The notes under the pieces were generated by a model. That model was not told the DNA's origin. It searched no databases and worked only from the letters and a program-made list of their open reading frames with translations. Shown here one piece after another: positions 1 through 9,978 of a stretch of DNA of 64,000 nucleotides; within the stretch, counting starts at the first letter, position 1; every line of letters begins with the position of its first letter. This DNA is from Gaetbulibacter sp. S0825 (lineage in GTDB: Bacteria > Bacteroidota > Bacteroidia > Flavobacteriales > Flavobacteriaceae): the NCBI RefSeq assembly GCF_011777505.1, contig NZ_JAATJT010000002.1, positions 1 to 64,000 of the forward strand, read 5' to 3'. A program made the position numbers and the translations under genes.

Positions 1-32
1 TACTACAATCGTGGAAGAGTAGGTCGCCGCCT
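1..32 (+). rRNA. rrf: 5S ribosomal RNA, 3' end only
   Basis: The first bases contain GAGTAGGTCGCCGCC, the closing segment of bacteroidotal 5S rRNA, followed at once by a T-run and a terminator. The rest of the gene, and presumably the 16S and 23S genes, lies before the window. The exact 3' end is approximate. Confidence 0.85.
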
Positions 33-39
33 TTTTTGT

Positions 40-96
40 ACTGACGATAATGTCAGTATTTGTAAAACCCTTACTATTATAGTAAGGGTTTTTTTT
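40..96 (+). terminator. rRNA operon terminator (double hairpin)
   Basis: A small hairpin at 40-57 (ACTGAC/GTCAGT) is followed by a strong one at 64-92. Its 13-bp arms (AAAACCCTTACTA and its complement) enclose a 3-base loop and run into a T-tract. It lies directly behind the 5S end, so it most likely ends the rRNA operon. Confidence 0.9.
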
Positions 97-167
97 ATGC
101 CGTTTTGTAAGGGAAAACTAAATATTAGACTAATACATCAATAATTTTTTTATTCAACCTAATTACT

Positions 168-175
168 TATTTTAG
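168..175 (+). promoter_or_regulatory. Candidate -7 box of the DinB-like gene
   Basis: TATTTTAG matches the Bacteroidota -7 consensus TAnnTTTG at 7 of 8 positions. It is separated by exactly four bases from the ATG at 180. No TTG was found at the -33 distance. The match is weak alone, but the spacing equals that of murQ, ribD, trmD and the histidine kinase gene. Confidence 0.35.
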
Positions 176-179
176 ATTT

Positions 180-680
180 ATGAATATTATCATTCAATCT
201 TCCATTTATACTTTAAGCAAATCAAAACAACTTTTATGCTCCCTTTCAAATGAGGATTTAAGTAATCACTCAGTTTCTCCTTATTATTCATGTATAGGTT
301 CACATATTAGACATATTTTGGATTTTTATGACTGCATTATTGATGGAGTAGATAATGCAACAATTGATCTTACTCAAAGAAAAAGAGATGAACGAATGCA
401 TACTGATTGCAATTATACACTTAGCCATGTTGAACGAATCATTGACACGCTAAAAAGATTTGACAATTACAGCTTTACTAAACATTATGTGGTTTGTGAT
501 GATTTGGGTATAGGAAAGGTTGATATTATGTACACATTAGGTGCAGTACTTGCGCAAGCAAATAGTCATGCAATTCACCATTATGCAATAATAAGTTATA
601 TTCTTGATAGATTAGAAATTCCAATGAAAGATGAAAGTTTTGGATATAATCCAACAACACCTAGACAGATAGTTAGTTAG
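180..680 (+). CDS. DinB-like superfamily protein
   Basis: The 166-residue length, an early helix with IGSHIRHILDFY and a later NSHAIHHYAIISYIL segment fit the four-helix DinB/YfiT-like metalloenzyme fold. In that family spaced histidines hold a divalent metal. Substrates in the family vary (thiol transfer, hydrolysis) and none can be assigned here. There is no signal peptide, so it is probably cytoplasmic. The gene stands alone behind the rRNA operon. Its stop TAG at 678-680 shares the tetranucleotide TTAG with the stop of the convergent DUF6095 gene. The family call rests on remembered sequence pattern and is moderately sure. Confidence 0.7.
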   Translation: MNIIIQSSIYTLSKSKQLLCSLSNEDLSNHSVSPYYSCIGSHIRHILDFYDCIIDGVDNATIDLTQRKRDERMHTDCNYTLSHVERIIDTLKRFDNYSFTKHYVVCDDLGIGKVDIMYTLGAVLAQANSHAIHHYAIISYILDRLEIPMKDESFGYNPTTPRQIVS

Positions 681-919
681 TTAGATTTATTGCTATCAAA
701 CATACTGTTCATAATTGTTTGAAGACCTTTGAATGCAAAAAATATAGCTCCAACGCAAATAACAAAACTTATAATCAGAATTGGAATATAAAGAGGCTTT
801 TCTTTATTGGTTGTTGCAATATAAAATAATGTAGGTCCAGTAAACATCATAACTAAAGAAATAGCCATTTTTTTTAAACCTTTTCCTAATACCTCTTTAT
901 TTGTTCTTTTAGTTTCCAT
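677..919 (-). CDS. DUF6095 family small membrane protein
   Basis: An 80-residue protein with a basic N-terminus (METKRTNKEVLGKGLKK) and two hydrophobic helices, about residues 17-35 and 43-66. It looks like a two-span inner-membrane protein with a charged tail. It resembles the flavobacterial DUF6095 family, for which I know no function. Its start lies inside the end of murQ (11-nt overlap), so the two genes are probably co-transcribed and translationally coupled. No catalytic motif is visible. Confidence 0.7.
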   Translation of the reverse strand: METKRTNKEVLGKGLKKMAISLVMMFTGPTLFYIATTNKEKPLYIPILIISFVICVGAIFFAFKGLQTIMNSMFDSNKSN

Positions 920-1727
920 TCTTATATGCTTTTATAGATGCTCTTACGCTTTGATACTTATCAAGCAGTTTAGATGCTTCTTCAGCGGTAATATTCAATT
1001 CATTCATGACCATTTTTACTCCTCTATCAACTAGCTTGTTATTACTCAATTGCATATCAACCATTTTGTTTCCTTTTACTTTTCCCAATTGAATCATAGT
1101 AGCAGTAGTAATCATATTTAACACTAATTTTTGAGCTGTTCCAGCTTTCATTCTTGAACTTCCAGTTACAAACTCTGGACCAACAATCACTTCAATAGGA
1201 CATTTTGCTGTTTGTGATAATGGACTATTATGATTACAAGTAATACATCCAGTTATAATATGATTTTTATTGCATTCTTCAAGAGCCGAAATAACATAAG
1301 GTGTTGTACCTGAAGCAGCAATACCAACTACAACATCATTACTTGTAATATGATATTCTTGTAGATCTTTCCAACCTTGAGTAGTGGAATCTTCTGCAAA
1401 TTCTACAGCTTTTCTAATAGCAGTATCTCCTCCAGCTATAAGTCCTACAACTAGTTCATGAGAAACTCCAAAAGTAGGAGGACATTCACTTGCATCAACA
1501 ATACCTAAGCGACCACTTGTACCAGCACCAATATAAAATAAACGTCCCCCAGATTTTAATTTGCCAATCACTTGTTCAATCAGTGCTTCAATTTGTGGCA
1601 ATGCTTTTTCAATAGCAAAAGGAACGGTTTTATCTTCATTATTTATGTTGGTGAGTAATTCTGAAACACTCATCTTTTCAAGATGATTATAGTTAGAATC
1701 TTGCTCTGTTGTTTTTGTGAAATCCAT
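909..1727 (-). CDS. murQ: N-acetylmuramic acid 6-phosphate etherase
   Basis: This cytoplasmic SIS-domain lyase removes the D-lactyl ether from MurNAc-6-phosphate, giving GlcNAc-6-phosphate, in cell-wall sugar recycling. The phosphosugar-binding loop IGAGTSGRLG is at residues 66-75. The two glutamates used by the family are E81 (SECPPTFG) and E112 (FAEDST). At 272 residues it is slightly shorter than E. coli MurQ (298). No MurNAc transporter or AnmK gene lies beside it; only DUF6095 follows. A consensus promoter ends four bases before the ATG, which fixes this start and implies a leaderless mRNA. Confidence 0.95.
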   Translation of the reverse strand: MDFTKTTEQDSNYNHLEKMSVSELLTNINNEDKTVPFAIEKALPQIEALIEQVIGKLKSGGRLFYIGAGTSGRLGIVDASECPPTFGVSHELVVGLIAGGDTAIRKAVEFAEDSTTQGWKDLQEYHITSNDVVVGIAASGTTPYVISALEECNKNHIITGCITCNHNSPLSQTAKCPIEVIVGPEFVTGSSRMKAGTAQKLVLNMITTATMIQLGKVKGNKMVDMQLSNNKLVDRGVKMVMNELNITAEEASKLLDKYQSVRASIKAYKNGN

Positions 1728-1731
1728 TCAT

Positions 1732-1763
1732 CAAAAATAAACAATTTGAGTAGAGTTATTCAA
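1732..1763 (-). promoter_or_regulatory. murQ promoter, consensus TTG-N21-TATTTTTG
   Basis: On the minus strand TTG (1763-1761), a 21-base spacer and TATTTTTG (1739-1732) match the Bacteroidota housekeeping promoter (TTG, 17-23 bases, TAnnTTTG) completely. Four bases then precede the ATG at 1727. Transcription should begin within about 0-2 bases of the start codon. Confidence 0.75.
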
Positions 1764-2568
1764 CTATATAAATAATTTCATCAACTTCTGATAGTCTAAA
1801 ATATCCAAAAGGGAAATTGTCTGGATTGGTTTCATTTATACAATTTCCTCTAACTGTTGCTGGTGTTGTTTCAAAAGGACCGCCACCTTCTTCACTATTT
1901 TGCTGTAATAGGATAAACATATATTCGTAGAAAGCTTCAGAAATACCATGATTTTTTATAGTTACTTCATGACCTGTGGTTAAATCTTCTTCCGTGTAAA
2001 AACCAAAAATTTGGTTTCCATTCGTAAATTCATCATTATATACTTCAAGTGTGGGGTAAGCTGTAAAATTATTACTAAACTCAAAGAAATAGTAATTATC
2101 TTCATTTTCAGGGTCTGAATAATATGCCTTTAATTCGGTTTCTTCTCCAGAAAAGCCTCCATCATTTTTTTGTTCAACATAATCAATTGGTACTACAGAT
2201 TTTAAAGATTCTGTACCTGAATATGTTTCGCCTTTATAATTTATCACAAGAGTATACTCAGCATTTAAAACTGGAATAAACGTATTGTTCTTATAAATTC
2301 CAGTTACGCCATCTTCAATGAAGATAAATTCGTTTCCGTTGGTATCGAAAACCGAAACTTGTGCATTATTTGCAGGTGGTGTTTGTATATCGTAAAATGG
2401 TGTAGATAATGATAGCTTTATTTCCTGTTCATTTCCGCTAGTTTCTTTGACCCAATTTATTGAAGCTTCAATTATTAATTTAGGTTGTGATGTATTTAAA
2501 TCTAAATCAATTACATCTTCACATGAATATATTGTTATGCCTATAAGTATTAATATTAGCTTTCTCAT
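1756..2568 (-). CDS. DUF4249 family outer-membrane lipoprotein
   Basis: A 270-residue lipoprotein. The signal peptide ends in a lipobox-like ITIYSC with cysteine near residue 16, followed by acidic residues typical of surface lipoproteins. The body is beta-rich, with the SQPKLIIEASINW start and CxxETNPDNFPFGYF-type C-terminal segment seen in DUF4249. In Bacteroidota this family sits directly behind TonB-dependent receptors, as here (3-nt gap). That suggests a SusD-like surface helper for uptake of an unknown ligand. The two genes form one minus-strand operon; the substrate is not evident. Confidence 0.8.
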   Translation of the reverse strand: MRKLILILIGITIYSCEDVIDLDLNTSQPKLIIEASINWVKETSGNEQEIKLSLSTPFYDIQTPPANNAQVSVFDTNGNEFIFIEDGVTGIYKNNTFIPVLNAEYTLVINYKGETYSGTESLKSVVPIDYVEQKNDGGFSGEETELKAYYSDPENEDNYYFFEFSNNFTAYPTLEVYNDEFTNGNQIFGFYTEEDLTTGHEVTIKNHGISEAFYEYMFILLQQNSEEGGGPFETTPATVRGNCINETNPDNFPFGYFRLSEVDEIIYIVE

Positions 2569-2571
2569 GAT

Positions 2572-4950
2572 TTAAAATTTAAAGTTATAAGAAACAGATG
2601 GAATGATTCCAAAAAGGGATAGTTTTAATGCTTCATTAGCACCAGTTGTTCTATTTTCTCTAAAGCTAATGGATGAAGCATTTTTTCTATTATATGCATT
2701 ATACAATCCAAAAACCCATTCGCTTTGCCATTTTTTATCGGAATTTGACTTAGGAATATACTTTGCTGATACATCTAGCCTATGATACGTTGGAATCCTA
2801 CTTGAATTTCTCGCTTCATATATTGGTATAGATATACCATTATACTCATATTGTCCATTAGGGAATGTTGCTGGTAATCCAGTTTGAAACAAAAAATTTG
2901 AGCTAAAACTCCATTTATCGGTTAGTTTATACGATGCTGTTATGGAGATATCATGGGTTTTGTCGTAAGGCGTATTGTACCACAATCCGTTATTAATCCC
3001 TATTTCCTCAGGAGTTTTACCTTTTGTTTGTTGTTCAGATTTTGATAAAGTATAAGCTATCCATCCTTGAAAATCACCTTCATTTTTTCTAAACAACACT
3101 TCTAAACCATATGCTCGTGCTTTACCATTTAGAATAACTTGTTCAATGGCATTATTGGCAATTAAATCTGCTCCATCTATATAATCAATTCTATTTTTTA
3201 TGGTTTTGTAGAATGTTTCTATTTCTAGATTATAGGTATTATCATTTATAGTTTTAAAATATCCTAAAGCGAATTGATGCAATATTTGAGGCTTGACATA
3301 TTTTCCGCTGGGAGTCCAAACATCTAAAGGTGTAGGAGAACTTGTGTTTGATAACAAATGCAAGTACTGACTCATTTTATTATAGCTCATTTTTACAGAA
3401 CTTTGCTCGTTTAACTGATACGCCAATGCAAGTCGTGGCTCTAAATTGGCAAACGATTTAATTACATCACTTCGTTTGTAACTTTCAGTACCAATTGGTT
3501 CTGCTTTTTCGTAAATTTTGAGTTCAGGATTAAAAATTAATGGATTATCATTTTGATATACGTTTAGTTCGTCTTGACCTAATCTTGTAAACGAACTTAA
3601 GCGCAATCCATAACTTAATGCCAATTTATCGGTTACTTGGTGTTCTGCATCAACATATATAGCATTTTCAAAGGCATATTTATCAATGAGTTTAAATGGG
3701 TTAATTCCAGAAGTTTCTGTTGTTGGTTTAATATCTCCTGGATTGAATTTATAATAAATGCTATTTAACCCATATTGTAACTTAAAATTATTGGATATAT
3801 AGTGCTTTAAGTCGTATTTGACATTAAAATTTCTTATACCAGATGTCCAATCAAACTCCACAAAATTCAACTTTAAATCGTAGTCATAATCTGAATAGAT
3901 AAGTGATAAGTTTGAGAATAATTTATCAGAAAACAAATGATTCCATCTAAAATTTATAACGGCGTTGCCATACGCATTTTCAAAACTGTCAGAAATATTA
4001 AATACATCTCTACCAAAATAGCCTGACAAATAAATATTATTTCTATCGTTCAATCTATAGCTCAATTTTGTATTTAAATCGTAGAAATAGGCAATGTTAT
4101 CAATGTCAAAAAGAGGTAAAAATAAATGCGCATAACTGCTTCTACCACCTAGTAAAAACGACCCTTTTTCCTTTTTAAGTGGTCCTTCAGCCAGCAATCT
4201 ACTAGATACTAACCCAATACCGCCATTCATTTTAAATTCATTACTATTTCCTTCTTTTTGATAGATATCTAAAACTGATGAAACCCTTCCGCCATATTTG
4301 GCAGGGATACCGCCTTTATAGAGCTTAATGTCTTTTATAGCATCAGGATTAAACACCGAAAACAAGCCAAATAAATGAGATGAATTAAATATAGTAGCTT
4401 CATCTAACAGAATTAAATTTTGGTCAGCGGCTCCACCACGAACATTAAAGCCAGAAGCACCTTCGCCAGCAGTTGTTACTCCTGGAAGCAAAGTAATTGA
4501 CTTGATTAAATCTACTTCACCAAGCACCACAGGAATTTGTTTGATAGTATTGATTGATAGCGAGTTCAAACTCATTTGTGGCTTCCTAATGTTGAGTTTT
4601 TCAACATCTTCAACAATTACTATTTCATCTAAGCTTTGACTGTCTTCTACTAATTTAAAGCTTAAGGTTTGGTCTTTATCTAAATTTATGGTTTGTACAA
4701 TACTTTTAAAACCTAAATAACTTATTTGAAACTCATAAATCCCTTTATCTAAAGTAATGGAGTAGAATCCATATTCGTTGCTAGTTGTTCCAGTTTGTAG
4801 CGAAGGAATAATGATATTGGCACCAATAAGTGTTTCGTTGCTACTCTCATCGGTTATAACACCACTCAAAGTAAACTTTTCTTGTGATATGACGCTTATA
4901 GGTAATAATAGTAGTATAAGAAATAAACTATTTTTATAGAATGAATTCAT
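2572..4950 (-). CDS. TonB-dependent outer-membrane receptor with carboxypeptidase-like N-domain
   Basis: A signal peptide ends near ISVISQ. A carboxypeptidase-regulatory-like beta-sandwich covers about residues 26-105 (SGVITDESSNETLIGANI). The plug covers about 120-225 (LPGVTTAGEGASGFNVRGG, then GIPAKYGGRVSSVLDI). The rest is a 22-strand-type barrel ending in the aromatic SVSYNFKF. An in-frame TTG lies two codons upstream (4956), but the ATG at 4950 begins a normal signal peptide and is preferred. The gene leads the pair with the DUF4249 lipoprotein and should import a ligand with energy from TonB/ExbBD encoded elsewhere. A siderophore or a peptide is possible; nothing shows which. Confidence 0.9.
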   Translation of the reverse strand: MNSFYKNSLFLILLLLPISVISQEKFTLSGVITDESSNETLIGANIIIPSLQTGTTSNEYGFYSITLDKGIYEFQISYLGFKSIVQTINLDKDQTLSFKLVEDSQSLDEIVIVEDVEKLNIRKPQMSLNSLSINTIKQIPVVLGEVDLIKSITLLPGVTTAGEGASGFNVRGGAADQNLILLDEATIFNSSHLFGLFSVFNPDAIKDIKLYKGGIPAKYGGRVSSVLDIYQKEGNSNEFKMNGGIGLVSSRLLAEGPLKKEKGSFLLGGRSSYAHLFLPLFDIDNIAYFYDLNTKLSYRLNDRNNIYLSGYFGRDVFNISDSFENAYGNAVINFRWNHLFSDKLFSNLSLIYSDYDYDLKLNFVEFDWTSGIRNFNVKYDLKHYISNNFKLQYGLNSIYYKFNPGDIKPTTETSGINPFKLIDKYAFENAIYVDAEHQVTDKLALSYGLRLSSFTRLGQDELNVYQNDNPLIFNPELKIYEKAEPIGTESYKRSDVIKSFANLEPRLALAYQLNEQSSVKMSYNKMSQYLHLLSNTSSPTPLDVWTPSGKYVKPQILHQFALGYFKTINDNTYNLEIETFYKTIKNRIDYIDGADLIANNAIEQVILNGKARAYGLEVLFRKNEGDFQGWIAYTLSKSEQQTKGKTPEEIGINNGLWYNTPYDKTHDISITASYKLTDKWSFSSNFLFQTGLPATFPNGQYEYNGISIPIYEARNSSRIPTYHRLDVSAKYIPKSNSDKKWQSEWVFGLYNAYNRKNASSISFRENRTTGANEALKLSLFGIIPSVSYNFKF

Positions 4951-4972
4951 TAGCAATTTTGATAAAAAATAT

Positions 4973-5001
4973 AAAAGCTCTTTAGTTTTTAAAGAGCTTT
5001 T
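4973..5001 (-). terminator. Terminator behind icd
   Basis: The 12-bp arms AAAAGCTCTTTA and TAAAGAGCTTTT surround a 5-base loop. On the minus strand the hairpin runs into a T-rich tract. It lies between icd and the TonB receptor gene and separates the two units. Confidence 0.8.
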
Positions 5002-5063
5002 ACAATATGTCTAACATTATTTTAAAAACATTAAACAAATATAATTATTTATATAGATATTTA

Positions 5064-7295
<2,232 letters not shown>

Positions 7296-7474
7296 TTATT
7301 GAAGGTAAAAAAGAACATTCAAATGCTGTCCGTTTTTTCAGTAAGCGAATATACAAAATTTGAAGCTTAAAGCTGAGTGATATTAGGGCAACTCATAGCA
7401 ATAATGCTATATTTTATGGCATTTATAAAAAACGTATCTTTTTTTAAGGATTTCGTAAAATTCACTTATAAAAG

Positions 7475-8044
7475 TTATTCAATTATAATTTGATGTTCAG
7501 ATAAAAGTCCTTGAATATTATGTTTTGAGAATTTTGCTCCTTTCATTTTATTACTACTTGGGCAAAAACTAAAATCATAAGCTGTAGTAAAGTCTACTGA
7601 CTCTAAGATGGCATTATCAAATACAGTATTCTTTAAATTACAATTATCAAACTGTGATTTTGATAAGTCTGCTTCGGTAAAGTCTGCTTGCTGTAAACTA
7701 CAATCTTTAAATTTAGTGCCAACCAACTTTAAATTAATAAATACAGCTAGATCTAAATTACAATTAACGAAGCTTACCGAAAGTAGAAACTCGTTGCACT
7801 CATAAAAAGGCATACCTACAAGTTTACAATCTGTAAATGTTGCATCTTTAAAAGTCGTTTCTTTTAATTTGGTATTGGTAAGGTTGCAATTAATAAATTC
7901 ACACTCCAAAAATTGTAATGTCGACAAATAGGAAGATTCAAAATTACAGTTAATAAATGTACAACCATCGTATTCGGCTTTCTCTAAGCCAGTTTTTGTG
8001 TAATCTTGATTACTGAATGTTTTGTCTAGAATAAGTGGAAGCAT
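7475..8044 (-). CDS. Pentapeptide-repeat protein
   Basis: From about residue 25 to 165 the 189-residue sequence has five-residue periodicity with Phe or Leu at the centre (for example CTFINCNF, ECEFINCNLTNTKL, DCSLQQADFTEADLSKSQF). This predicts a right-handed quadrilateral beta-helix. Length and many Cys at the i-2 site recall the Qnr/McbG group, which protects DNA gyrase, but sequence alone cannot assign that role. There is no signal peptide. It is monocistronic; a weak -7-like TATATTTA lies about 15 bases upstream. Confidence 0.85.
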   Translation of the reverse strand: MLPLILDKTFSNQDYTKTGLEKAEYDGCTFINCNFESSYLSTLQFLECEFINCNLTNTKLKETTFKDATFTDCKLVGMPFYECNEFLLSVSFVNCNLDLAVFINLKLVGTKFKDCSLQQADFTEADLSKSQFDNCNLKNTVFDNAILESVDFTTAYDFSFCPSSNKMKGAKFSKHNIQGLLSEHQIIIE

Positions 8045-8098
8045 GGTGCATAAATATAATGCGAAGATATCATTTTTAAGTAAATGGTATATATAACA

Positions 8099-8141
8099 AA
8101 AGCCATATCACTTAGAAATTAATCTATGTTGACATGGCTTT
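8099..8141 (-). terminator. Terminator of a possible minus-strand RNA
   Basis: The 12-base arms AAAGCCAT(G/A)TCA and TGATATGGCTTT enclose an 18-20-base loop, with a T-rich tail on the minus strand. The one imperfect position is a G-U wobble in minus-strand RNA but an A-C mismatch in plus-strand RNA, so the structure favours minus-strand transcription. No gene ends just upstream of it. Confidence 0.6.
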
Positions 8142-8645
8142 CTTAAAACAGTTTCACATGACCTATTTAACATTGCTGCTAACTTCAATTAAACATCACT
8201 TATGTTTGCCTAATCTTTTCAATTCAAGTGTTACCATTTCAAAGAAACATTCTAAATGTAACTTTCAAAATGTATTGACCTGTTACTAAATGTTTCCAGA
8301 TAATTGTTTTTCTTGATGCTTTATCAATTATATCTCATTTGCATGGTACATAACCTTTAAAGCATTGCTTCCTATTTTAGACATCACTTTCGATTCTTCT
8401 ATTTTCGGAAACTTTCAATTTTATTAGTTTACTGTCTGCATAACAAACAGTCCTATTTAAAACATCATGATTTATAAAACCCTACATGCATACACATGTT
8501 GTCTCAAAATCTCAAAAAACAATTAAAATAAAGAACGTTACTTTACCAAACTAAAGGTATTACTTTCGTAATAATAGCATCAATTTTCATGATGTTTCCC
8601 TTAACTCTAATGCTAATTTAAAATAAGATTTCATTTTTGCAAATT
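8142..8645 (-). ncRNA. Candidate structured RNA in a gene-free stretch
   Basis: About 500 bases without a convincing reading frame lie between the rplS terminator and the terminator at 8099-8141. Minus-strand RNA could form several hairpins: one with a GAAA tetraloop (TATTAC/GTAATA), CTTTA/TAAAG, ACATG/CATGT, and a longer stem pairing GAAACATT and GTAAC with GTTAC and AATGTTTC. A weak promoter (TTG, 16 bases, AAAATTTG) lies just upstream near 8640-8670. A 15-codon ORF beginning MKIDAIITK is the only small frame seen. It matches no tmRNA, RNase P or 6S hallmark. In A+T-rich DNA such pairings can arise by chance. Confidence 0.35.
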
Positions 8646-8706
8646 TTTCAAGCATTTAGATATCAACCTGTTATAAACTATGGTTATGAACAATTGTTAA
8701 CAACGA

Positions 8707-8738
8707 AAAAGCCTTGACAATTAATTGTCAAGGCTTTT
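8707..8738 (-). terminator. rplS terminator
   Basis: A perfect 32-bp palindrome with arms AAAAGCCTTGACAATT and its complement is followed by a T-run on the minus strand. It lies 24 bases behind the rplS stop and also has a short T-run on the plus strand. Confidence 0.9.
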
Positions 8739-8762
8739 ATAGATTTTAAAAAGAAAGTGAGA

Positions 8763-9113
8763 CTATCGTCTGCTCTCTTTAATTCTTGCTTTTTTACCAG
8801 TAAGACCTCTAAAGTAGAATATTCTTGCTCTACGAACACTACCTTTTTTGTTGATCTCAATTTTTTGTAATGCTGGTAAGTTAACTGGGAAGATACGCTC
8901 TACACCAATTGTTCCAGACATTTTTCTAATTGTAAAGGTTTCAGAACTTCCTGTTCCTCTGCGTTGTAAAACTACACCTCTAAAGAACTGTGTACGTACT
9001 TTTTCACCTTCTCTAATTTCGTAAAACACTGTAATAGTGTCACCAGCTGAAAATTCTGGTAAGTCTTTTCTTGTTACAAATTCGTCTTGTACAAATTTTA
9101 CTAAAGATTCCAT
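8763..9113 (-). CDS. rplS: 50S ribosomal protein L19
   Basis: A 116-residue basic protein of the large subunit, near the interface with the 30S subunit. FSAGDTITVFYEIREGEKVR, FRGVVLQRRGTGSSETFTIRK and the C-terminal RRARIFYFRGLTGKKARI are L19 signatures. In many bacteria L19 is the last gene of rpsP-rimM-trmD-rplS. Here trmD lies upstream on the same strand but with 124 bp between, a separate promoter and a structured leader, so rplS can be controlled alone. Confidence 0.97.
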   Translation of the reverse strand: MESLVKFVQDEFVTRKDLPEFSAGDTITVFYEIREGEKVRTQFFRGVVLQRRGTGSSETFTIRKMSGTIGVERIFPVNLPALQKIEINKKGSVRRARIFYFRGLTGKKARIKESRR

Positions 9114-9178
9114 TTTGATCTTTTTAATAGTTGTCTCGAAACAACGTTCACGATTATCGCCAGAGGTTGACCCGAAAT
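9114..9178 (-). promoter_or_regulatory. rplS leader, possible L19 autoregulatory element
   Basis: Between the promoter and the ATG lie about 65 transcribed bases that can form successive hairpins: GCCA/TGGC enclosing GGG/CCT, CGA/TCG, and GTTGT/ACAAC with a 6-base loop next to the start region. I recall that an L19 leader motif has been proposed for Flavobacteriia in published surveys of ribosomal leaders; I cannot align it here. Confidence 0.5.
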
Positions 9179-9184
9179 TGGCTG

Positions 9185-9192
9185 CAAATATA
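9185..9192 (-). promoter_or_regulatory. rplS -7 box TATATTTG
   Basis: This is an exact match to TAnnTTTG on the minus strand, about 71 bases before the rplS ATG. No TTG is found at the -33 distance; that position is occupied by an A-rich repeat tract. Confidence 0.6.
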
Positions 9193-9193
9193 C

Positions 9194-9229
9194 ATAAAAA
9201 GTAAGAAGTAAAAAGTGAAAAGTGAAAAG
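9194..9229. repeat. A-rich degenerate tandem repeat (AAAAGTGA type)
   Basis: Units resembling AAAAAGTAAG, AAAAAGTG, AAAAGTG and AAAAGT follow each other between trmD and rplS. Simple purine tracts like this are common in flavobacterial spacers. The tract covers the place where the rplS -33 element would lie. Confidence 0.6.
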
Positions 9230-9237
9230 TTTTTAAT

Positions 9238-9915
9238 TTACTCTTCTAGTAAGTCTGGTCGTCGCTCTTTAGTACGTTTGTACGCTTGTTCTTCGCGCCA
9301 TTTTTCTATTTCAGGAAAGTTACCACTAAGCAACACTTCTGGAACTTTCATGCCTTTATACTCTCTTGGTTTGGTGTAAATAGGAGGTGCTAACAAATTA
9401 TCTTGAAACGAATCGGTTAGGGCAGATGTTTCGTTACCTAACACACCAGGAATTAATCGTATTACGGCATCGCATAACACAGCTGCTCCAAGTTCGCCAC
9501 CAGACAAGACATAATCGCCAATAGAAATTTCACGAGTTATAAAATGGTCTCGTACACGTTGGTCCACACCTTTATAATGTCCGCAAAGGATAATAATGTT
9601 TTCTTTTAATGATATTTGGTTGGCAATACCTTGATTTAAGGTTTCGCCATCTGGTGTCATATAAATAACTTCGTCATAATCTCTCTCAGATTTTAGTTTG
9701 CTTATGCATTTATCAATAGGCTCTACCATCATCACCATACCTGCGCCACCACCAAATTGTGTGTCGTCCACACTTTTATAATTACCAGTTGTGTAATCCC
9801 TAAGATTATGAAAATGTACTTCTACCAAACCAGCTTCTATGGCACGTTTTAAAATAGAGGCTTCAAACGGGCTTTTAAGTAATTCGGGTAAAACGGTGAT
9901 AATGTCTATTCGCAT
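9238..9915 (-). CDS. trmD: tRNA (guanine-N1-)-methyltransferase
   Basis: TrmD methylates G37 next to the anticodon with S-adenosylmethionine, preventing +1 frameshifts. The 225-residue protein has the trefoil-knot SPOUT motifs: [14 protein letters not shown] (55-68), [12 protein letters not shown] (110-121, Arg120) and [11 protein letters not shown] (131-141, Asp134). An ATG five codons upstream (9930) exists. The start at 9915 is preferred because the family begins [11 protein letters not shown] and because a -7 box overlaps the longer N-terminus. The next gene downstream is rplS. Confidence 0.95.
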   Translation of the reverse strand: MRIDIITVLPELLKSPFEASILKRAIEAGLVEVHFHNLRDYTTGNYKSVDDTQFGGGAGMVMMVEPIDKCISKLKSERDYDEVIYMTPDGETLNQGIANQISLKENIIILCGHYKGVDQRVRDHFITREISIGDYVLSGGELGAAVLCDAVIRLIPGVLGNETSALTDSFQDNLLAPPIYTKPREYKGMKVPEVLLSGNFPEIEKWREEQAYKRTKERRPDLLEE

Positions 9916-9919
9916 ATTG

Positions 9920-9927
9920 CAAAGATG
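9920..9927 (-). promoter_or_regulatory. Candidate trmD -7 box CATCTTTG
   Basis: Seven of eight positions match TAnnTTTG, with exactly four bases before the ATG at 9915. It has no recognisable -33 TTG. If used, the message would be leaderless and the ATG at 9930 could not serve as start. Confidence 0.4.
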
Positions 9928-9978
9928 CAATTATTCATTTAGAAAGAAAAGTGTTATTTTTTGTTAAGATTTGCTAAT

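Noticed and set aside
8142-8645. tmRNA, RNase P RNA or an IS remnant in the gene-free stretch
   Set aside because: No tRNA-Ala-like ends or tag frame, no RNase P core motif, and no translated transposase fragment in any frame read.
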